A stretch of 64,000 bases of DNA, from positions 1,642,001 through 1,706,000 of the forward strand of contig NZ_AP028127.1 of NCBI RefSeq assembly GCF_037076425.1, written 5' to 3'. This DNA is from Turicibacter faecis. GTDB taxonomy: Bacteria; Bacillota_I; Bacilli_A; MOL361; Turicibacteraceae. The notes under the pieces are model-generated. The model made no database searches. It was not told the DNA's origin and saw only the letters and a program-made list of their open reading frames with translations. Both the position numbers and the translations under genes were made by a program. Numbering within the stretch: position 1 is the first letter of the stretch; each line of letters opens with the position of its first letter. Positions 55,924 to 64,000 of the stretch are shown here, one piece after another.

Positions 55924-57294
55924 TCACCCTTTCTTATTTAAAAGTTGATTTTGTAATTCTTTCATACGTTCAATTTTTTGAAGGTCATCATCTGACAATG
56001 ATTTTTTGTCTTCCTGAGTGGCCCCCTGCTCTTTTAACCAATCTGGAACTTGCTCTTTTCTAACGACACGCGTTGGTTTTGCATAAACTTTATTCGCGGC
56101 CGGAACAGTTTTTTCAAGTTCCCTTTTATGTTTCGCCTTCAACGTTGCCTTAACTTGAGCAATCGCCTTTTCCGTCGTGTCAATTTCCTTACGTTGCCAC
56201 TCACCTGCAATTTTTTCCACGAGTTGTTTTGGCAAACGACCATCTGAAATATTTAGCACATAGTCAATTAAAACATTGACGACCCCGGCAGCCATCTGTT
56301 GATCAACGACTAACCATTCAACTAATTGGCGGTCCGCTGGAACGGGTTCCTTCTGATGTTGCTTAAAGCGTAAAAATTCTAGTGGATGTTGAGAAAGAAC
56401 AAGCAAGAGTTGCTTTTCCTTAGACAATTGCTCTTGTTCCGGGGTGTGTGATAAATTTTCGGGATTCACTTGAGGAACCTCTACAACTTCTACAGGTTTC
56501 CCCTTATTTAAAAACTGAAAATACTGTTTAGCTTGTTTTCTAAAAAGCTCTAAGTTAACAAAGCCATCTGTATCTAAAGCATCAAAAATAAGTCTTGCCA
56601 ACTCGTGCTCATCTAATTTATATAAAAATGCAATTCGATTAATTTGATCGAGTAACTTTTGAGAAACCATTGTCTCATCCATCCCAAATTGGTGCAACAA
56701 AGAAAATAACAGCTCTTTATCAAAGGATAATTCTAGCGTGACCCCTTTTTTATCCGTTTGATTGGTAGGGAGCGGACTCGCCTGTAGCATAGCTGACGAA
56801 CGCATTAAAATAGTTGTATCAAATACCTCGTTAAATGGCTTAGAGATATTTTCTCCTTCTATTTCAGGCACTTCTTCGGCAAAGAGCCGTTTTAATTGTT
56901 GATACTCAGGATGCCCCACCTTTAAGTTAAGAAAAACATTAATGATCCCGTCATTAAAAAATTCCTTCGCTTGCATCGGCTTCCTTACAGAATAAGCGAG
57001 CGTCCCATCTCCTTTATGACAATACACCTGGATCAGTCCGACCGCTTCTAATTTATGCCTAAACTCAATTAAATCATCCATCGAAATATTTAACATCTGT
57101 AATAAAAAATGGTGGGCATACTCCTCCCCTTGTCCTCGTGTAGCTAACGTATTTAAAGTTAAATAAAAACTAGTTGCCACAGGACCGATGAGGGGTTGGT
57201 AAAGTAAAATTAAAATTTGTAACTCTTCCGTCGTTACCCGCTGCATCCCATACAATTTAAACTTCGTATTTGGTTTAACACCTTGTGTTGACAC
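55924..57294 (-). CDS. dnaB: replication initiation and membrane attachment protein DnaB
   Basis: About 456 residues, the Gram-positive DnaB/DnaD family (not the E. coli helicase). LYGMQRVTTEELQIL and LYQPLIGPVATSFYL at the start and DEHELARLIFDALDTDGFVN (DDBH1/2-type) are typical. It helps load the helicase at oriC and at restart sites. Its TGA overlaps the start region of dnaI. Start choice is GTG 57294 with AAGGAG 8 bases upstream; GTG 57303 overlaps this site. nrdR, usually upstream, is missing. Confidence 0.9.
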   Translation of the reverse strand: MSTQGVKPNTKFKLYGMQRVTTEELQILILLYQPLIGPVATSFYLTLNTLATRGQGEEYAHHFLLQMLNISMDDLIEFRHKLEAVGLIQVYCHKGDGTLAYSVRKPMQAKEFFNDGIINVFLNLKVGHPEYQQLKRLFAEEVPEIEGENISKPFNEVFDTTILMRSSAMLQASPLPTNQTDKKGVTLELSFDKELLFSLLHQFGMDETMVSQKLLDQINRIAFLYKLDEHELARLIFDALDTDGFVNLELFRKQAKQYFQFLNKGKPVEVVEVPQVNPENLSHTPEQEQLSKEKQLLLVLSQHPLEFLRFKQHQKEPVPADRQLVEWLVVDQQMAAGVVNVLIDYVLNISDGRLPKQLVEKIAGEWQRKEIDTTEKAIAQVKATLKAKHKRELEKTVPAANKVYAKPTRVVRKEQVPDWLKEQGATQEDKKSLSDDDLQKIERMKELQNQLLNKKG

Positions 57295-57303
57295 CGCAAA
57301 CAC

Positions 57304-57755
57304 TCCTTCTATCTAAACAGAAATATCTTCTTAATTTCCCCCCCTCACCTCAAATAATAGCACCTCTTTTTAGGCCAACAAAAAAAGGGGTGCTTGCGCT
57401 AAGGGGGCTTCTCATCATACATCAGGAAACCCATCACTAACTAGGGCGTTTAATACGTTCGATCTAAGAATGTGATAGCGACTAAAAGTGGTCGCGCGAA
57501 AAAATTTGACTTTCAAAAACGCCACCGAGTGTGACCTCTTTAAAACAACGAAATCGCGCATCAGCACGTTAAATTTTCCAACCGAAAAAGCCACGAACCT
57601 CTCTTCAACTAGCGCCATCAAACACCCAAATTAACCGCACCATCCTTTTTGTGAGGGGCTCCCACTTCATCATTATTTCTCCATTCTATCTCTCACTTTA
57701 ATCCATCACGACTCACAACCATCCAAAAATTAAGGCAAGTGGGCACGCCCACCTC
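57304..57755. other. intergenic region with a palindrome
   Basis: About 450 bp. AGCACCTCTTTTT and AAAAAAGGGGTGCT (57358-57394) form an inverted repeat upstream of dnaB. A 68-codon minus-strand frame at 57415-57621 has no convincing ribosome site and is not called. Confidence 0.5.
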
Positions 57756-58367
57756 TTAAAACACCTGACAAGCCCGTTCCCATAACACTTCAAATAAATG
57801 ATCAAATTGTTCTCTAAGTTGTCCCATGGTTCCATTATTAATCAACACGTAATCAGCACGTGCTCTTTTCTCATCTAAAGACATCTGAGAATTCATTTTA
57901 GCTAACGCATACTCCCGATCAATTTGATCCCGCTTCATCAATCGTTGAAGTTGAACATCAGGCGAAACATAAACAACAACCGTACGGTCTACTAACGCTT
58001 CAAAACGACTTTCAAAAAGCAAAGGGATATCTAATACAACAAGTCCCTCGCCCACTTTTTTTAACCGCTCAATCTCTTCTTCTAATTTTGCTTGGACAAG
58101 CGGATGAATCATCGCATTTAAACGCTCCTTCGCCTCATGATCATAAAAAACTATTTTTCCTAAAACGTCTCGTACAAGTTCTCCGTTTTCGTTTACAATA
58201 GACGCCCCGAACTCCTCCGCTAATTTTAAGACAAGCGGACTATTCGGACGTTGTAAATTTTTCACTATTTGGTCAGCGTCCAATACAACGATTCCTTTTT
58301 GTAAAAACCATGAAGATATTGTACTTTTTCCCGACGAGATTCCTCCCGTTAATCCAACGACTAACAT
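57756..58367 (-). CDS. coaE: dephospho-CoA kinase
   Basis: 203 residues, the family length. P loop GLTGGISSGKSTIS at 5-18, then VLDADQIVKNLQ and LDIPLLFES. It phosphorylates dephospho-CoA in the last step of CoA synthesis. It lies between mutM and dnaB, as in Bacillus. Confidence 0.97.
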   Translation of the reverse strand: MLVVGLTGGISSGKSTISSWFLQKGIVVLDADQIVKNLQRPNSPLVLKLAEEFGASIVNENGELVRDVLGKIVFYDHEAKERLNAMIHPLVQAKLEEEIERLKKVGEGLVVLDIPLLFESRFEALVDRTVVVYVSPDVQLQRLMKRDQIDREYALAKMNSQMSLDEKRARADYVLINNGTMGQLREQFDHLFEVLWERACQVF

Positions 58368-58723
58368 TAATTACTACTGCTACTTAAAACATCGACAAAA
58401 AATAGATCGCAAAAAAGTTTCACTCGTTTAGCGCGTCTAATGAGAGCAATTTAACCTGACTGCTTCCATTCCATCAGACACCCGCGCTTCCTCCTCATCT
58501 CTTTAACGTTTTACCATAAACATTAATCTTATTTAATAAAAGTTGTAACGCCCCTGTTCACGACGTCGGGTTGACGATGAGTGAGTCCCTTATAAAACCT
58601 TATCACCTCTCGCGATTAGTTCACTACATTTTGTCTCGTAGCAGTCCCTCCTCTCTTTTTAAAAGTTCCTAGTGGCTTAGGCCTCTCACTTAAATAGCTA
58701 CCACTTCTTTTTAACGACACCCA
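58368..58723. other. intergenic region without a recognised gene
   Basis: About 355 bp between mutM and coaE. In Bacillus ytaF sits here; I see no matching frame. Confidence 0.5.
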
Positions 58724-59587
58724 TTAATCCGTTGATGAACCACGTTCGTTTTCCTTTATATTCAAACGCTGACAGTTCGGACAAAGATAAGTTCCCCGAC
58801 CACCAACTTTGATTTTCTCAATTTCACTTTGACAGGTTGGACAAGCCTCACCTTGCCGTTGATGAACGAGTAATTCGTTTTGAAAAGAGCCAAGCACCCC
58901 ATGAGAGGAACTAAATGTCCGAATCGTCGTCCCGCCTAATTCAATGGCACGCGCCAAAACCTGCACCGTATATTTTACCACATTCTCCAAATCTCTGTCC
59001 CCTAAATCCGAACTTGGTGTTAAAGGATGTAATCGCGCACGGTAAAGCACTTCATCAACGTAAATATTACCTAATCCGCAGACGACGCTTTGATCAAGAA
59101 GCAAACTTTTGATAGGTTTCTTTTTATTTTTTAACTTTTCTTTTAAGTAAGGAGGGGTAAACTGCGAAGAAAAAGGCTCTACTCCTAACACTTTAAATGG
59201 AGGGGTTTCCTCTAAATTGATGGACCGATCGTACAAGTGATATGTTCCAAATTTACGCGTATCCTGATAAAGCAATCGTTCGCCTCCATCCAACGTCATG
59301 ACTACATGGACATGTGGATTCAACTCAAAATCTGGCTGAACAACAAAATACTTTCCTTCCATTCTAAGGTGTGAAAGCAACACATAATCATCCAAATAAA
59401 AAACAAGATATTTTCCACGCCTTTTAATCTGTTGAATGGTTTGACCCGTTAACTTGTTTTTAAATTCTTCTACCTCCATATTTTTAACCATCGGCTCATA
59501 TTTCACTTCAACTCCCTGTATTTGTCTCCCTTTTACTTGTTGACAAAGGGCATTCTTTACATTTTCAACCTCAGGTAATTCTGGCAT
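58724..59587 (-). CDS. mutM: formamidopyrimidine-DNA glycosylase (Fpg/MutM)
   Basis: 287 residues starting MPELPEVENVK. Pro2 is the catalytic nucleophile once Met is removed, so the start must be ATG 59587 (AAGGTGG 6 bases upstream), not the upstream ATG at 59632. Lys in RRGKYLVF and a C-terminal zinc finger (CPTCQSEIEK...CPNCQ) are present. It removes oxidised purines (8-oxoG) from DNA. Directly after polA. Confidence 0.97.
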   Translation of the reverse strand: MPELPEVENVKNALCQQVKGRQIQGVEVKYEPMVKNMEVEEFKNKLTGQTIQQIKRRGKYLVFYLDDYVLLSHLRMEGKYFVVQPDFELNPHVHVVMTLDGGERLLYQDTRKFGTYHLYDRSINLEETPPFKVLGVEPFSSQFTPPYLKEKLKNKKKPIKSLLLDQSVVCGLGNIYVDEVLYRARLHPLTPSSDLGDRDLENVVKYTVQVLARAIELGGTTIRTFSSSHGVLGSFQNELLVHQRQGEACPTCQSEIEKIKVGGRGTYLCPNCQRLNIKENERGSSTD

Positions 59588-59793
59588 GTGTTCCACCTTC
59601 TTTCTTAACAACCCCTTTAGCTGTTCAATCATGTGCTACCCGGCAAGGAGCGCCTGCATTGAATGGGTCCCTATCGGGCATAACTTCCATTTTTATTCGT
59701 CATGGGATGCAGACGTGACTGCTTCGCATTTTTAAACTCCAATAACCCCTTGTCTTCCCTCTCCTTATTTCCAAGGAAAATACGTTAACTTCT

Positions 59794-59823
59794 AAAAAGG
59801 GCACTCGCCTCTCGTGCCCCTTT
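59794..59823 (-). terminator. terminator of polA
   Basis: AAGGGGCACGAGAGGCGAGTGCCCTTTTT on the minus strand (a GGGCAC/GTGCCC stem). Confidence 0.85.
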
Positions 59824-59828
59824 CATCA

Positions 59829-62465
59829 TTATTTTGCATCATACCAGGTTGGACCATACGAATAATCGGCTTTTAATGGAACCTTTAATTCAACAACGTC
59901 CTCCATCGTTTTTGTCACTAACTCAATCATCAATTCCAATTCATTCTCAGGAACTTCAAATATTAACTCATCGTGTACCTGTAATAACAAACGTGACTGT
60001 ACCTTTTTTTCCTGCATCATACGGGACACGTCGATCATTGCCTTTTTGATGATATCCGCTGCTGTCCCTTGAATCGGTGCATTCATCGCTGTTCTTTCTC
60101 CAAATTGTCGAATCGCATAGTTTTTTTGCGTTAGCTCTGGAATATAGCGTCGACGATTAAACAACGTCGAAACATAGCCATTATATTTAGCTTCCTTGAC
60201 AATATCCTCCATATACTGGTGAATGCCCGAATACGTTTCTAAATAATGATCAATATATTTTTTCGCCTCTTTTTGAGTGATATTTAAATTTTCAGATAAA
60301 CCAAAAGCACTCATTCCATAAATAATTCCAAAGTTAATAGCCTTTGCAGAGCGTCTTAAATCTGACGTCATCTCTTCCTCTGACACTTTAAAAACGTCCA
60401 TTGCTGTTTTCTTATGAATGTCGTCCCCCTGTTTAAAGGCCTCAATTAATGACTCTGTATTTGAAATATGAGCCAAAATACGAAGCTCGATTTGTGAGTA
60501 ATCGGCCCCTAAAATCAACCAACCTTCTTGACTTGGGACAAACGCTTTTCGAATCATTCTTCCCTCTTCTAAACGAATAGGAATATTTTGTAAATTAGGT
60601 TCGACCGATGACAATCGACCTGTTTGGGTTAACGCTTGATTAAAAATGGTGTGAACCTTCCCATCGTCATAACACGCCTTTTTTAAACCTTCAATATACG
60701 TAGAATATAATTTACTCAATGTTCGATACTCCATGATTAAATGAATAATCGGATGTTCATCACACAATTTTTCTAGAACATCGGCATTCGTTGAGTAACC
60801 CGTCTTCGTTTTTTTAATCACCGGCAATGATAACTTTTCAAATAGTACCTCTCCTAGTTGTTTAGGGGAATTAATATTAAACGACATTCCTGCCTGTTCA
60901 AAGATAGACGATTCGAGCGCTACAAGGCGAGACTTCAACGTTTCTCCCATCTCCTCCAAACCATTTAAATCAAGTGCCATTCCGTTAAACTCCATCGTTG
61001 CTAAAACATCGGCCAATGGCATTTCCATCTCTTCAAATAGTTCTAGTTGCCCCTGTTCACGCAGTTGCTCAAGAATTTGATTTTTTAGCTTAAAGACTGC
61101 CGTTGCAATATCGATTGCGTAACGCGCAACCTTTTCTGGTGCGGCAACGGCCCGCTTAGCCCCTTTCCCGTAAACCTCTTCATCGTATGATACCCCATCA
61201 TAATCATAATGCATAACAACCTTTTTAAATTCTCGACTACCATTCGTTGGGTTAAGAATATACGTCGCTAATAATAAATCAAAATCAACCCCTTCTAATG
61301 GTAAGCCTTCCCACATGAGTGCAACACGTGAGCGTTTCACGTCAAAAATAGACTTCTTATACGTCGAACAACTTAAAAATGAAAGGAACGCCTCACTCTT
61401 TTTCGCAAGTTCAAATGGAGCATAATAAGCCTCTTCTTGATTAACAACTGCTATTCCTAAAATCGTGCCTCGATGATAATTTTCCTCGAAGACCTCTACG
61501 TGAATAGCACTATCTTGATAAGTTAACTGATCCAACTCTTGTTCACTTTGAATGATTCGAATAGGGAGCTGTGGTTTTGATTCTTTTGACTCCTCCATTT
61601 TTATCTTCTTCAAAAAGGCATTAAACTCCATTTCCTTAAAGAAGGCCATCAATTCTTCGACATGGGGTCCCTCATAACGTAAATCATCAAAGGTTAGTGG
61701 AAGCGGGACTTCCTTATGAATAGTCGCCATTCGTTTACATAATATGGCCTGTTCAACGTTTGCCTCTACCTTTTCTCGCATTTTACCTTTTAACTCATCT
61801 GTATGTGCCACTAGATTTTCAACCGTTGTAAATTGTTTTAATAATTTAATCGCGGTCTTCTCACCCACTCCAGGAATTCCTGGTAAATTATCCGAAGGGT
61901 CCCCCATCAACCCTTTTAAATCTACAATTTGCTGAGGAGACACTTCATATTTTGCAAAAACTGCGGCCTCATCAAACGACTCAATGTCTGTCACACCTTT
62001 ACGTGTAATATGAACAATCGTTTTCTCGTCGACCATTTGCAGTAAATCTTTATCCCCCGTAATAATATGCACCTTGTCAAAATTATCACCTTTCGCCTGC
62101 GTTGATAAGGTTCCAATAATATCATCGGCTTCATAAGTTGCTAACTCTAACCGCTTAACCCCTAAAAGGTCTAAATATTTTTTAATCAAATTAATTTGTG
62201 AACGCATCTCATCTGGCATCGGTTTGCGTCCATCTTTATAACTTTCTAAAAATTCATGTCTAAATGTCGTCTTACCAGCATCAAAGGCGACCAACATATG
62301 CGTATGGTTATAATCATCTAACACCTTATTCATCATATTTACAAATCCGTATAAAGCGTTTGTAAATATTCCTGTACTTGTTTTCATGAGGTTCCCGCTA
62401 TATGCCGTCGCATAATAGGCGCGATACATCAAACTATTTCCATCGATTAAAACTAACGTATTCAT
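59829..62465 (-). CDS. polA: DNA polymerase I
   Basis: 878 residues. The 5'-3' exonuclease domain (about 1-290) begins MNTLVLIDGNSLMYRAYYA and has KGLMGDPSDNLPGIPGVG (H3TH). The middle 3'-5' exonuclease-like domain lacks the E. coli DxE pattern (HVEVFEENYH instead), so no proofreading is expected, as in Bacillus. The polymerase has motif A DYSQIELRILAHIS, motif B around RRSAKAINFGIIYGMS and motif C QVHDELIFEVP. ATG 62465 is chosen because AAGGAT is 8 bases upstream; the longer frame to 62489 would include that site. Confidence 0.97.
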   Translation of the reverse strand: MNTLVLIDGNSLMYRAYYATAYSGNLMKTSTGIFTNALYGFVNMMNKVLDDYNHTHMLVAFDAGKTTFRHEFLESYKDGRKPMPDEMRSQINLIKKYLDLLGVKRLELATYEADDIIGTLSTQAKGDNFDKVHIITGDKDLLQMVDEKTIVHITRKGVTDIESFDEAAVFAKYEVSPQQIVDLKGLMGDPSDNLPGIPGVGEKTAIKLLKQFTTVENLVAHTDELKGKMREKVEANVEQAILCKRMATIHKEVPLPLTFDDLRYEGPHVEELMAFFKEMEFNAFLKKIKMEESKESKPQLPIRIIQSEQELDQLTYQDSAIHVEVFEENYHRGTILGIAVVNQEEAYYAPFELAKKSEAFLSFLSCSTYKKSIFDVKRSRVALMWEGLPLEGVDFDLLLATYILNPTNGSREFKKVVMHYDYDGVSYDEEVYGKGAKRAVAAPEKVARYAIDIATAVFKLKNQILEQLREQGQLELFEEMEMPLADVLATMEFNGMALDLNGLEEMGETLKSRLVALESSIFEQAGMSFNINSPKQLGEVLFEKLSLPVIKKTKTGYSTNADVLEKLCDEHPIIHLIMEYRTLSKLYSTYIEGLKKACYDDGKVHTIFNQALTQTGRLSSVEPNLQNIPIRLEEGRMIRKAFVPSQEGWLILGADYSQIELRILAHISNTESLIEAFKQGDDIHKKTAMDVFKVSEEEMTSDLRRSAKAINFGIIYGMSAFGLSENLNITQKEAKKYIDHYLETYSGIHQYMEDIVKEAKYNGYVSTLFNRRRYIPELTQKNYAIRQFGERTAMNAPIQGTAADIIKKAMIDVSRMMQEKKVQSRLLLQVHDELIFEVPENELELMIELVTKTMEDVVELKVPLKADYSYGPTWYDAK

Positions 62466-62575
62466 TGCATCAATCCTTATCCATAGCATATTTTTATGCC
62501 TTACTTACTATACTGTACTATTATTTTAGCACATCAAAGCAGTTTAAAACATATTTTTACAAGGATGGTGTCAAG

Positions 62576-62845
62576 ATGAAACAAAAAATGAATTCAATCA
62601 CTTCACAACTCTTTTTATTTTTCAACATTACGCTCCTCTTCACTTTTCCATTAACCCAACAATCCCCTTTAATCGTGCGACTTTTCTCAGGACACACCCT
62701 GCTTTTAACTCAATTGATTCCTGCATTCAGTTACCTTCTAATCCTAGGCGTTAGCTTCGGAGTAGAGAAAACGGAGTATCTTAACGTCATCCGAATGTTA
62801 TGTACCCTATTTTGCATTTATCACCTCGTTCAATTGTTCTGCTAA
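62576..62845 (+). CDS. small membrane protein
   Basis: 89 residues, beginning MKQKMNSITSQLFLFFNI with about three hydrophobic segments (LFLFFNITLLFTFPL; LLLTQLIPAFSYLLILGVSF; MLCTLFCIYHLVQLFC). The ATG follows AAGGATGGTG. Divergent from polA. No family recognised. The frame is open upstream to 62402, over the polA start, but without a ribosome site. Confidence 0.6.
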   Translation: MKQKMNSITSQLFLFFNITLLFTFPLTQQSPLIVRLFSGHTLLLTQLIPAFSYLLILGVSFGVEKTEYLNVIRMLCTLFCIYHLVQLFC

Positions 62846-62936
62846 CGACGAATATCCATCTATTTCTATAAAAAAACGACAGCCTTTATATGATATAATA
62901 GCTTATATAAACAGTTATTTTGGTAAAGGATGAAAT

Positions 62937-63740
62937 ATGATGAAAAAAATCCAGGTCTATCTACTCACCATCACAGTCATTGTGATTTCACTCTTCGTGT
63001 ATTTTATGTTAAATTTCAAGCAAGGCATTCATATCGAAGAGACCATGATTACCCACTCAACCATTCCAGCACGTTTTAGTGGGACGCGTTTAATTCAATT
63101 GAGTGACACTAAAATCAAAACACAAAAAGACCTTTCACTTTTAAAAAAGACCGTGGAAGAAATAAATAAACTTGAGGCAGATATTGTCGTCTTCACGGGG
63201 GACTTATTCGAAAAAGGAGCCATCTCTTCTGACTTATCTAAACAGGTAAAAAAAACTTTATCTGAGCTCAATCCCTCGCTTGCAAAGGTTGCCGTTTTAG
63301 GCGATACCGATTTAAAACAAAAAAAAGAAATTACAAAAATTTTAACGGAATCGTCATTTAAAATCCTTCGCAATGAATCCATTGAACTTTATAACGGAAG
63401 TAGCGAGGGCATCCAATTAATTGGGATTGACTCTTTGTCAACGACACCCGATTTAACACATATTCTTGAAAAGGAGTCCTCTTCAGAAATGTTCCAAATT
63501 CTCCTTCTTCATGAACCCACACTTGCAGCTAAGGTCACTGACTATCCAATTAATCTCCAACTTTCAGGTCACTGCCAAGGAAATTCAACTAAAAATGGTT
63601 GCACACAGTTTTATAACGGAACTTATCCTTTTGCAGATCAACTCATTTTAAATGTTAATCCGGGTCTTAAAGAAAGAAAAGGTATTTTTTCTTTCTTCTC
63701 CCGACCAACGATTCATTCTTTTTTACTCATTCAATCTTAA
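62937..63740 (+). CDS. metallophosphoesterase-like membrane protein with lost metal ligands
   Basis: 267 residues. One N-terminal helix (about 6-26, QVYLLTITVIVISLFVYFML), then the fold of YkuE/YaeI-type phosphoesterases: QLSDTKIK (55-61; DxH expected, the His is Lys), FTGDLFE (GD kept, 88-89), LGDTD (121-125; GNHD expected) and LSGHCQGN (GHTH expected, second His is Gln). The single LLHEP His is kept. Several metal ligands are thus missing, so catalysis is unlikely in the usual form. It may bind a substrate or be drifting. ATG 62937 or 62940. Confidence 0.7.
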   Translation: MMKKIQVYLLTITVIVISLFVYFMLNFKQGIHIEETMITHSTIPARFSGTRLIQLSDTKIKTQKDLSLLKKTVEEINKLEADIVVFTGDLFEKGAISSDLSKQVKKTLSELNPSLAKVAVLGDTDLKQKKEITKILTESSFKILRNESIELYNGSSEGIQLIGIDSLSTTPDLTHILEKESSSEMFQILLLHEPTLAAKVTDYPINLQLSGHCQGNSTKNGCTQFYNGTYPFADQLILNVNPGLKERKGIFSFFSRPTIHSFLLIQS

Positions 63741-63811
63741 TAGTGGGGCAAACAACTCTTTCGTTGCATATGATAACGTAGGACTGCAAGATAAAGGAGG
63801 AGTTTAAATTG

Positions 63812-64000
63812 ATGCCAGTAAATTATCATAACGGGGTTCCAGTCCAAGTCCCTTATCGATCAACAGCACCACTTACTCAACAAGTCCCTAATCTCTCAAT
63901 GATGCCTGAAGTAGGACAGGATGAGCGATGGGGATTCTTACCTTTTGTTGGAGGGTTAGCTTTAGGAGGATTACTATTTAATGGATGGGGAGGACGCCCT
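63812..64000 (+). CDS. Gly-rich protein, N-terminal part (cut by window edge)
   Basis: The frame stays open to the window edge (63 codons): MPVNYHNGVPVQVPYRSTAP, then LPFVGGLALGGLLFNGWGGRP. GGAGGAG is 9 bases upstream of ATG 63812; an in-frame TTG precedes it directly. The Gly/aromatic tail is like that of the LysM coat protein at 26422, which suggests a spore-surface protein, but too little is visible to be sure. Confidence 0.6.
   Translation, partial: MPVNYHNGVPVQVPYRSTAPLTQQVPNLSMMPEVGQDERWGFLPFVGGLALGGLLFNGWGGRP

Noticed and set aside
57415-57621. A 68-codon minus-strand frame between dnaB and coaE
   Set aside because: No convincing ribosome site, no recognisable family, and composition like the surrounding non-coding DNA.

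Overview
The window looks like chromosomal DNA of a low-GC, Gram-positive, spore-forming member of the Bacillota. AT-rich spacers, strong AGGAGG-type ribosome sites, T-box leaders, sporulation genes (spoIVFA/B, spoVID, ysxE, LysM coat proteins) and Bacillus-like gene order all point there. A gut Erysipelotrichia/Turicibacter-like lineage is my guess from overall style; it is not proven by anything in the window. Nearly all genes lie on the minus strand.

Left part (1-6.9 kb): a truncated cation-efflux gene, a lone tRNA-Leu(TAG), a giant SF1 helicase fused to a Vsr/DUF559-like nuclease domain, a small membrane protein and a CoA-disulfide-reductase-type flavoenzyme.

Region 6.95-18.7 kb is the most unusual part. 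Three minus-strand tRNA arrays (30, 23 and 16 genes) each have their own promoter(s) and rho-independent terminator. Array 1 contains three 5S rRNA genes without any 16S or 23S, and a 990-bp unit (Asn-5S-Leu-Lys-Gln-Phe-Asp-fMet-Ser-Met) repeated in tandem. Array 2 carries a chimeric Pro/Glu tRNA with a broken acceptor stem. One tRNA-Leu copy in array 1 has lost a base. The arrays are separated by two ISL3-family insertion sequences and an isolated DegT-type aminotransferase. One IS has a transposase stopped by a nonsense codon; the other is intact, with a perfect 8-bp target duplication inside a terminator hairpin.

Region 18.7-27.3 kb holds PAP2 phosphatase, rhodanese, cold-shock protein, a THUMP-domain rRNA methyltransferase, an MFS transporter, a dual-specificity-type phosphatase and LysM or membrane proteins of unknown role.

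Region 27.9-42.4 kb follows the Bacillus order obg / rpmA-prp-rplU / spoIVFB-spoIVFA / mreD-mreC / radC / spoIIB-like / folC / valS, but maf, mreB, minC and minD are absent. Between the valS ORF and its T-box leader (42.4-44.2 kb) lie 1.8 kb of non-coding DNA with seven copies of a 15-bp motif spaced mostly about 100 bp, plus a second family of short hairpin modules.

Region 44.5-64 kb holds a tiny membrane protein gene, ysxE-spoVID, rplT-rpmI-infC (infC with an ATT start), a CvpA-like membrane protein, an inserted pair of secreted-protein genes (one with an in-frame stop) bracketed by two near-identical terminators, thrS with its T-box, dnaI-dnaB, coaE, mutM, polA, a small membrane protein, a degenerate metallophosphoesterase and the start of a glycine-rich protein. 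The thrS-dnaI-dnaB-coaE-mutM-polA block provides replication initiation, DNA repair and CoA synthesis, as in Bacillus.
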